The position numbers were made by a program, and so were the translations under genes. From Clostridium_AT stratigraminis (GTDB taxonomy: Bacteria; Bacillota; Clostridia; Clostridiales; Clostridiaceae), in the NCBI RefSeq assembly GCF_045310675.1, contig NZ_JBJHZZ010000006.1, positions 1 to 64,000 of the forward strand: a stretch of DNA of 64,000 bases. Direction: 5' to 3'. Positions 63,451 through 64,000 of the stretch are shown here, one piece after another (the first letter of the stretch is position 1; each line of letters begins with the position of its first letter). The notes below the pieces were generated by a model, which had not been told where the DNA came from, made no database searches, and worked only from the letters and a program-made list of their open reading frames with translations.

Positions 63451-64000
63451 CTACTTTTGCATTTCCTTTGCCTTAAGAGCTATGGCACATTCTATTCTCT
63501 TTTTCTGCATCTTGCAGCCAAGTTCATAGGGAATATGAACATCGCCATTAAAGTTATAATTGTTGGCCTGGCAGCCGCCGCTGCAGTAAAATCTTGCCCA
63601 ACATTCCTTACATGTAGGTTTATTGTATATATGAGCCTTTTTAAAGGTGTCAGATATAGAACTATCATAGCCTTCTTCAAAAATGCTTCCCATTTTAAAA
63701 GCTTCATTTCCTACAAACTGATGGCAGGGGTAAATATCTCCATCTGGTGTTATGGCAAGATACTCATGTCCAGCTCCACAGCCTGATATTCTCTTATAGA
63801 CACAGGGTCCTCCTTGAAGATCAATGTTGAAATGATAAAACTTAAAGTTCTCATTAGCCTTACGTTTTTCCAGTAAGTAATCATATAGCTTATCATACTG
63901 GTTATAAATTTCTGGCAGGTCTTCTTCTCTTAAAGACAGCTCATGTTCAGAAGGGAGAACTACTGGTTCAACTGATACCTCATCAAAGCCTAAGTCTGCA
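63451..64000 (-). CDS. scfB: SCIFF peptide maturase, radical SAM/SPASM protein (3' part)
   Basis: The frame is open to the window edge, so the radical SAM core is outside. The visible part (about 180 residues) carries the SPASM cysteines: CGAGHEYLAITPDGDIYPCHQFVGN, then CKECWARFYCSGGCQ and GCKMQKKRIECA. It forms thioether links in the six-cysteine SCIFF peptide. Its position upstream of secDF matches the order in most clostridia. Confidence 0.9.
   Translation of the reverse strand, partial: ADLGFDEVSVEPVVLPSEHELSLREEDLPEIYNQYDKLYDYLLEKRKANENFKFYHFNIDLQGGPCVYKRISGCGAGHEYLAITPDGDIYPCHQFVGNEAFKMGSIFEEGYDSSISDTFKKAHIYNKPTCKECWARFYCSGGCQANNYNFNGDVHIPYELGCKMQKKRIECAIALKAKEMQK

Noticed and set aside
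1..64000. CRISPR arrays, tRNA or rRNA genes
   Set aside because: No regularly spaced repeats and no tRNA-like cloverleaf with a TTCGAAT-type arm were seen; this is a reading by eye, not a covariance search.

Overview
The window is low-GC, AT-rich Firmicute DNA. The gene set points to an amino-acid-fermenting Clostridium: a complete Stickland-type D-ornithine oxidation cluster (ord-ortA-ortB-oraS-oraE-reactivase-orr), a SCIFF radical-SAM maturase next to secDF, the DUF1659/DUF2922 pair, clostridial HemZ and a ThrE-type exporter. No tRNA, rRNA or CRISPR array was seen.

Left third (about 1-23,600), accessory. The window opens on what looks like the end of an IS21-family element that has cut the 5' end of a DUF1659 gene. 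A defence island follows, almost all on the minus strand: an unrecognised 304-residue protein, an IetA/IetS-like pair (AAA ATPase plus subtilase) behind a consensus promoter carrying operator-like repeats, a single-polypeptide Type ISP restriction-modification enzyme, a long dGTPase-family HD protein, a MazG-like pyrophosphohydrolase with an HNH protein, an XRE regulator with a cut-off ClpX-type zinc finger, and a Wadjet operon (jetABCD) whose jetD is frameshifted at an eight-base homopolymer. Two decayed partial copies of a D-2-hydroxyacid dehydrogenase gene lie at 14.9-15.1 and 15.8-16.3 kb. The intact copy sits just beyond the island, next to a serine-recombinase remnant, so the island appears to have been built in repeated events beside this gene.

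Middle (23.6-38.9 kb). After the dehydrogenase and an Mpv17-like membrane protein comes a decaying stretch (25.5-28.1 kb) with kinase, metallophosphatase, nitroreductase-like and other fragments. Then follow a MarR regulator with two adjacent palindromic operators, an aminotransferase, a GNAT, RidA, a serpin lipoprotein, an alpha/beta hydrolase, a tocopherol-cyclase-like protein and an orphan hydrogenase-maturation protease. A redox cluster comes next: lipoate ligase, lipoyl-domain dihydrolipoyl dehydrogenase, AhpD-like protein and a MarR regulator. That MarR gene has a perfect ribosome-binding site and ATG, but an in-frame TGA at codon 8, where OhrR-type regulators carry their sensing cysteine. 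A stem-loop follows the TGA at a SECIS-like distance. A selenocysteine redox sensor controlling a lipoamide/AhpD system is the most interesting hypothesis in the window.

Right part (39-64 kb), mostly core metabolism. The ornithine operon has a textbook sigma-54 promoter and two 18-bp palindromes upstream that probably bind the adjacent PAS-AAA-Fis activator. Beyond it are a two-gene threonine/serine exporter, a frameshifted alkaline phosphatase, a CsoR-family regulator with a CstR-like Cys31/Cys60 pair, aspS, hemZ, an MBL hydrolase, dtd, relA/spoT, apt, secF, secD and the 3' part of the SCIFF maturase gene.
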